Part shown: positions 4,944 to 6,750 of the stretch, in pieces
How the letters are laid out: each line of letters starts with the position of its first letter
How positions within the stretch are numbered: position 1 is the first letter of the stretch
Assembly: GCA_022447485.1 (NCBI GenBank)
Contig: JAKVCH010000160.1
Coordinates: 1 to 6,750 of the forward strand
DNA from: Polyangiaceae bacterium
Lineage (GTDB): Bacteria > Myxococcota_A > Polyangia > Polyangiales > Polyangiaceae
DNA length: 6,750 nucleotides
Direction: 5' to 3'
Notes under the pieces: model-generated
The model's input: only the letters and a program-made list of their open reading frames with translations
What the model was told of the DNA's origin: nothing
Databases searched by the model: none
Made by a program: the position numbers and the translations under genes

Positions 4944-6110
4944 ATGGCTAATCTTCGCCCAACGCTATCTCTTCTCTCCGCGGCATTCATGATGAGCTGC
5001 GCGCTCGTTCCTGTTTCACCAACTCTCAACGACGAAGACCCGCTGAATGCTGACAGCTCCGCGGCTGCACAAGACGTGAGTTGTCTACCCGGAGAAACCC
5101 AGGCTTGCCTGTCGACAGACGCCCAGGGCGAGCCATGTGCCGCCATTGAGACTTGTTCGGTCGATGGCAGCGCTTGGACCAATTGCAGCTGTACAGATCA
5201 GAGCGCTCCAGGGACTGAAGGAACACTTTCGACGCCAGCAGAGGGCACCGGAACTTCTATTCCGGGAACGACCGTACCTGATGCGGCGACGAGTTCAACC
5301 AGCGGCACGAGCGGCGGCACGCCGTCCTCAGGATCGGGAGGCTCAGATGATGCTGATGCAGGCAGTGGCGCTGGTGCAGGCAGTGGCGCTGGTGCAGGCA
5401 GTGGTGCTGGCGCAGGCAGTGGCGCCGGTGCAGGCAGTGGTGCTGGTGCAGGCAGTGGTGCTGGTGCAGGCAGTGGCGCCGGTGCAGGCAGTGGCGCTGG
5501 TGCAGGCAGTGGCGGAGGCTCCTCCAGCACCGGCGGCGCATCCAGCGGAACCGGCGGCTCCCCGAGCAGTAATTGTGCGGCCCTCTCAACCGGCAGTCAT
5601 GATGAATCGTCCGGGTGGTGGGCTGAGTTCGATAGCGCAGAAACAGGAGTCGATGATATTTCAATTAGCGCCGATAAAAAAACAATGAGCGATCCAACTG
5701 GCTTCGGTCATTGGGTTGATGATCAGTGGGGCGGCTACGCAGAAGGCAGCGCTCTTGTTTCCTATTCTTTCGGTGCCAACGAGGCCTGCGTTGATGCCCG
5801 CTCGATCGACGCTATCTCTGTCGACCTAGCGAGCACGCTCGGAGGAGTCTTCCGCGTGCAACTTTCTACATCGGCAACGGAGACAAGCTACAATCACTAC
5901 AAACTCGACGTAACGGTACCAGCCGGAGGAGCGGCGACGACAGCGACTTTAGACCTGGACAGTCTCAGCCCCTCGTGGGCAGCTGAGGGAGGCGACCAAC
6001 CTTTCGACCGCGGGAATCTACTCAAGCTGATCATTCGGACTCAAGATACCGTCGAAGACACTGGCTGGGCCGCTTTTGACGTCACGGCTTCAAATATTGT
6101 GGTCGAATAA
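4944..6110 (+). CDS. Secreted putative lipoprotein: Cys-rich module, silk-like GAGAGS stalk, CBM-like C-terminal domain (paralogue B)
   Basis: A 388-residue protein. Residues 1-19 form a signal peptide (MANLRPTLSLLSAAFMMSC) with C19 as possible lipid site; -3 and -2 are Met, an unusual lipobox. Residues 47-83 hold six cysteines (C47, C55, C65, C71, C81, C83) in a CLPGETQAC...C...C...WTNCSC pattern, a small disulfide module frequent in Myxococcota-type surface proteins. A Ser/Thr/Gly/Pro linker follows, then eight exact GAGAGS hexapeptides (142-189) and a GGGSSSTGG stretch. The globular domain, C211-E388, matches paralogue A throughout: GWW, VSYSF, CVDA (C282), ISVDL, FRVQLST, NHYK, PAGGAATT, QPFDRGNLLKLI, TGWAAFDVTASNIVV. 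It differs from A by the Cys module, the much longer tether and short domain insertions such as WVDDQWGGYAEGSAL (257-271). The Shine-Dalgarno is weak (AGGT at 4937-4940). The ATG pair at 4989 would delete the signal peptide, so 4944 is preferred. The probable role is surface adhesion or glycan binding, by inference only. Confidence 0.87.
   Translation: MANLRPTLSLLSAAFMMSCALVPVSPTLNDEDPLNADSSAAAQDVSCLPGETQACLSTDAQGEPCAAIETCSVDGSAWTNCSCTDQSAPGTEGTLSTPAEGTGTSIPGTTVPDAATSSTSGTSGGTPSSGSGGSDDADAGSGAGAGSGAGAGSGAGAGSGAGAGSGAGAGSGAGAGSGAGAGSGAGAGSGGGSSSTGGASSGTGGSPSSNCAALSTGSHDESSGWWAEFDSAETGVDDISISADKKTMSDPTGFGHWVDDQWGGYAEGSALVSYSFGANEACVDARSIDAISVDLASTLGGVFRVQLSTSATETSYNHYKLDVTVPAGGAATTATLDLDSLSPSWAAEGGDQPFDRGNLLKLIIRTQDTVEDTGWAAFDVTASNIVVE
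5367..5510 (+). repeat. 18-bp tandem repeat, eight in-frame GAGAGS units
   Basis: Eight contiguous 18-bp units start at 5367 and every 18 bases to 5493, each encoding exactly GAGAGS. A degenerate half-unit (DAGS, 5355-5366) precedes them. DNA variants differ only at third positions (GGC/GGT, GCT/GCC): units 1, 2 and 8 are identical, as are 4 and 7, and 5 and 6. The encoded hexapeptide equals the crystalline-region repeat of Bombyx mori silk fibroin heavy chain. Confidence 0.98.
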
Positions 6111-6187
6111 TCGCTCCACAGGGAATCAATCCAGCACTTTAATTGCTGCAGCGTCGACGGCATTTGTCGTCAGCTCACGATTTAGAT

Positions 6188-6192
6188 AAGGA
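6188..6192 (+). promoter_or_regulatory. Ribosome binding site of the ferredoxin gene
   Basis: AAGGA at 6188-6192, 5 nt before ATG 6198. This is one of the two clear Shine-Dalgarno sequences in the window; the other belongs to the 4004 gene. It supports ATG 6198 as the start. Confidence 0.75.
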
Positions 6193-6197
6193 ACCCC

Positions 6198-6503
6198 ATG
6201 CCCACCATTAAATTTGAAGGCAAAGGCAGCGCGGCCCCGAAGATTGCGGAAGCCCCCGAGGGCGGAGCGCTCTTGGATATCTGTGACAAGGTGTTGGCGC
6301 CAATCGCATTTTCCTGTCGCTCCGCCAGTTGCGGGACCTGTCATATCGAAGTTCTCGAAGGTGCAGAGCTACTTGAAGATATCGACGACGATGAAGAAGA
6401 CCTGCTCGACCTGCTCGACGGCCCAAGCAACAGCCGCTTAGCGTGCCAAGCAGAGGTGAAGCCTGGCGAGGGGTTGATTCACATTCGAGCTCTCGGCTCG
6501 TAA
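6198..6503 (+). CDS. [2Fe-2S] ferredoxin
   Basis: A 101-residue cytoplasmic one-electron carrier. The cluster ligands are C40, C45 and C48 in CRSASCGTC, and C83 in SRLACQAEV, giving CX4CX2CX34C. The first loop has plant-type spacing (X4). The long last spacing and the acidic helix EDIDDDEEDLLDLLDG (60-75) are closer to the adrenodoxin/Isc-Fdx type, where the equivalent acidic helix docks the redox partner. C29 is an extra cysteine not expected to bind the cluster. The beta-grasp order is intact: an N-terminal strand MPTIKFEG and a closing strand GLIHIRAL. Length is normal for the family. It lies 87 bp after paralogue B with its own strong ribosome site. No reductase, Fe-S assembly or cytochrome gene is visible nearby, so its redox partner is unknown. 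Confidence 0.93.
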   Translation: MPTIKFEGKGSAAPKIAEAPEGGALLDICDKVLAPIAFSCRSASCGTCHIEVLEGAELLEDIDDDEEDLLDLLDGPSNSRLACQAEVKPGEGLIHIRALGS

Positions 6504-6566
6504 CGAGAATTCATCTGCGACCGTCACCGACTGGCGACCAACTCGGCTCGCGACTCTATGCCGGCA

Positions 6567-6678
6567 GCTCGCGGGGCTGGTCACTGGCTGAAACCGTGAC
6601 CTACTGAGCCGTCCACTCACTGACCTGATAAATCGCGGAGCTGGTGAATCGCGGAGCTGGTGAATCGCGGGGCTGGTG
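6567..6678. repeat. 16-bp tandem repeat, three units plus a diverged outlier
   Basis: Units at 6631-6646 and 6647-6662 are identical (AATCGCGGAGCTGGTG). The unit at 6663-6678 differs at one base (A to G). A fourth, detached copy at 6567-6582 matches the third unit at 13 of 16 positions. The repeat lies in the gap between the ferredoxin and the minus-strand gene at the right edge. The period of 16 is not a multiple of three, so it is unlikely to be coding. Confidence 0.85.
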
Positions 6679-6701
6679 ACTAGCTGGAAAAAGCTGCGTC
6701 T

Positions 6702-6750
6702 TCAGATCCCCGTCAGGTACGCTGCGCCGATCACACCGGCCTTTGCTCCG
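6702..6750 (-). CDS. C-terminal 15 residues of a minus-strand protein, probably ROK-family sugar kinase
   Basis: On the minus strand the frame entering at the right edge reads GAKAGVIGAAYLTGI and stops at TGA (plus-strand 6702-6704). The AGVIGAA pattern resembles the C-terminal helix of ROK-family glucokinases and fructokinases, which often end in DAGVIGAALLA-like sequence. The evidence is one short motif, so another family is possible. A glucose kinase would suit a region that also encodes glycogen phosphorylase. Confidence 0.45.
   Translation of the reverse strand, partial: GAKAGVIGAAYLTGI

Noticed and set aside
4142..5510. CRISPR array
   Set aside because: Repeats are contiguous, 15 or 18 bp long, lack spacers and are in frame within protein-coding genes.
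5137..5688. Plus- and minus-strand alternate-frame products (VQAVAL, APAPLP and HCLHQ repeats)
   Set aside because: All are alternate readings of the 18-bp GAGAGS array. The real frame carries the signal peptide, the Cys module and the conserved head domain.
6579..6601. GGTCAC/GTGACC inverted repeat as terminator of the ferredoxin gene
   Set aside because: It has only a 6-bp stem with an 11-nt loop and no T-tract, and it lies 75 bp past the stop; this is too weak to call.

Overview
The window looks like a chromosomal segment from a GC-moderate, Gram-negative bacterium rich in secreted lipoproteins. The lineage hint is a six-cysteine module of the form CxPGxTxxC...C...C...WxxCxC followed by long Gly/Ser/Thr/Pro linkers. 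That style is common in the former deltaproteobacterial groups (Myxococcota, Bradymonadota). This placement is an inference from style only, because no rRNA or phylogenetic marker is present.

Layout: (1) 1-1721, minus strand, is the N-terminal two thirds of a glycogen/maltodextrin phosphorylase (GlgP) running off the left edge. (2) After a 102-bp divergent gap, 1824-2912 (+) encodes a lipoprotein with an SMP-30/NHL-type beta-propeller. (3) 2913-3128 is a GC-rich spacer with a 33-bp direct repeat and a strong hairpin. (4) 3129-3656 (+) is a small lipoprotein resembling the beta-sandwich found C-terminal to NHL propellers in NHLRC2-like proteins. (5) 3657-4003 is a gene-free leader full of hairpins, the last of which can mask the ribosome binding site of the next gene. 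(6) 4004-4801 and 4944-6110 (+) are two tandem paralogous secreted proteins with the same C-terminal CBM-like domain on completely different repetitive stalks: nine Gly-x-x-x-x pentapeptides in the first, eight silk-like GAGAGS hexapeptides in the second. A near-perfect hairpin with A and T tracts separates them. (7) 6198-6503 (+) is a [2Fe-2S] ferredoxin. (8) 6504-6701 holds a 16-bp tandem repeat. (9) The right edge carries the last 15 codons of a minus-strand gene that looks like a ROK-family sugar kinase.

Functionally, the flanking minus-strand genes fit glycogen/glucose metabolism, while the plus-strand block between them is mainly an envelope or surface lipoprotein island. The most interesting element is the paralogous pair: one conserved globular head on two independently built low-complexity tethers. 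No mobile element, CRISPR array, tRNA or rRNA was seen.
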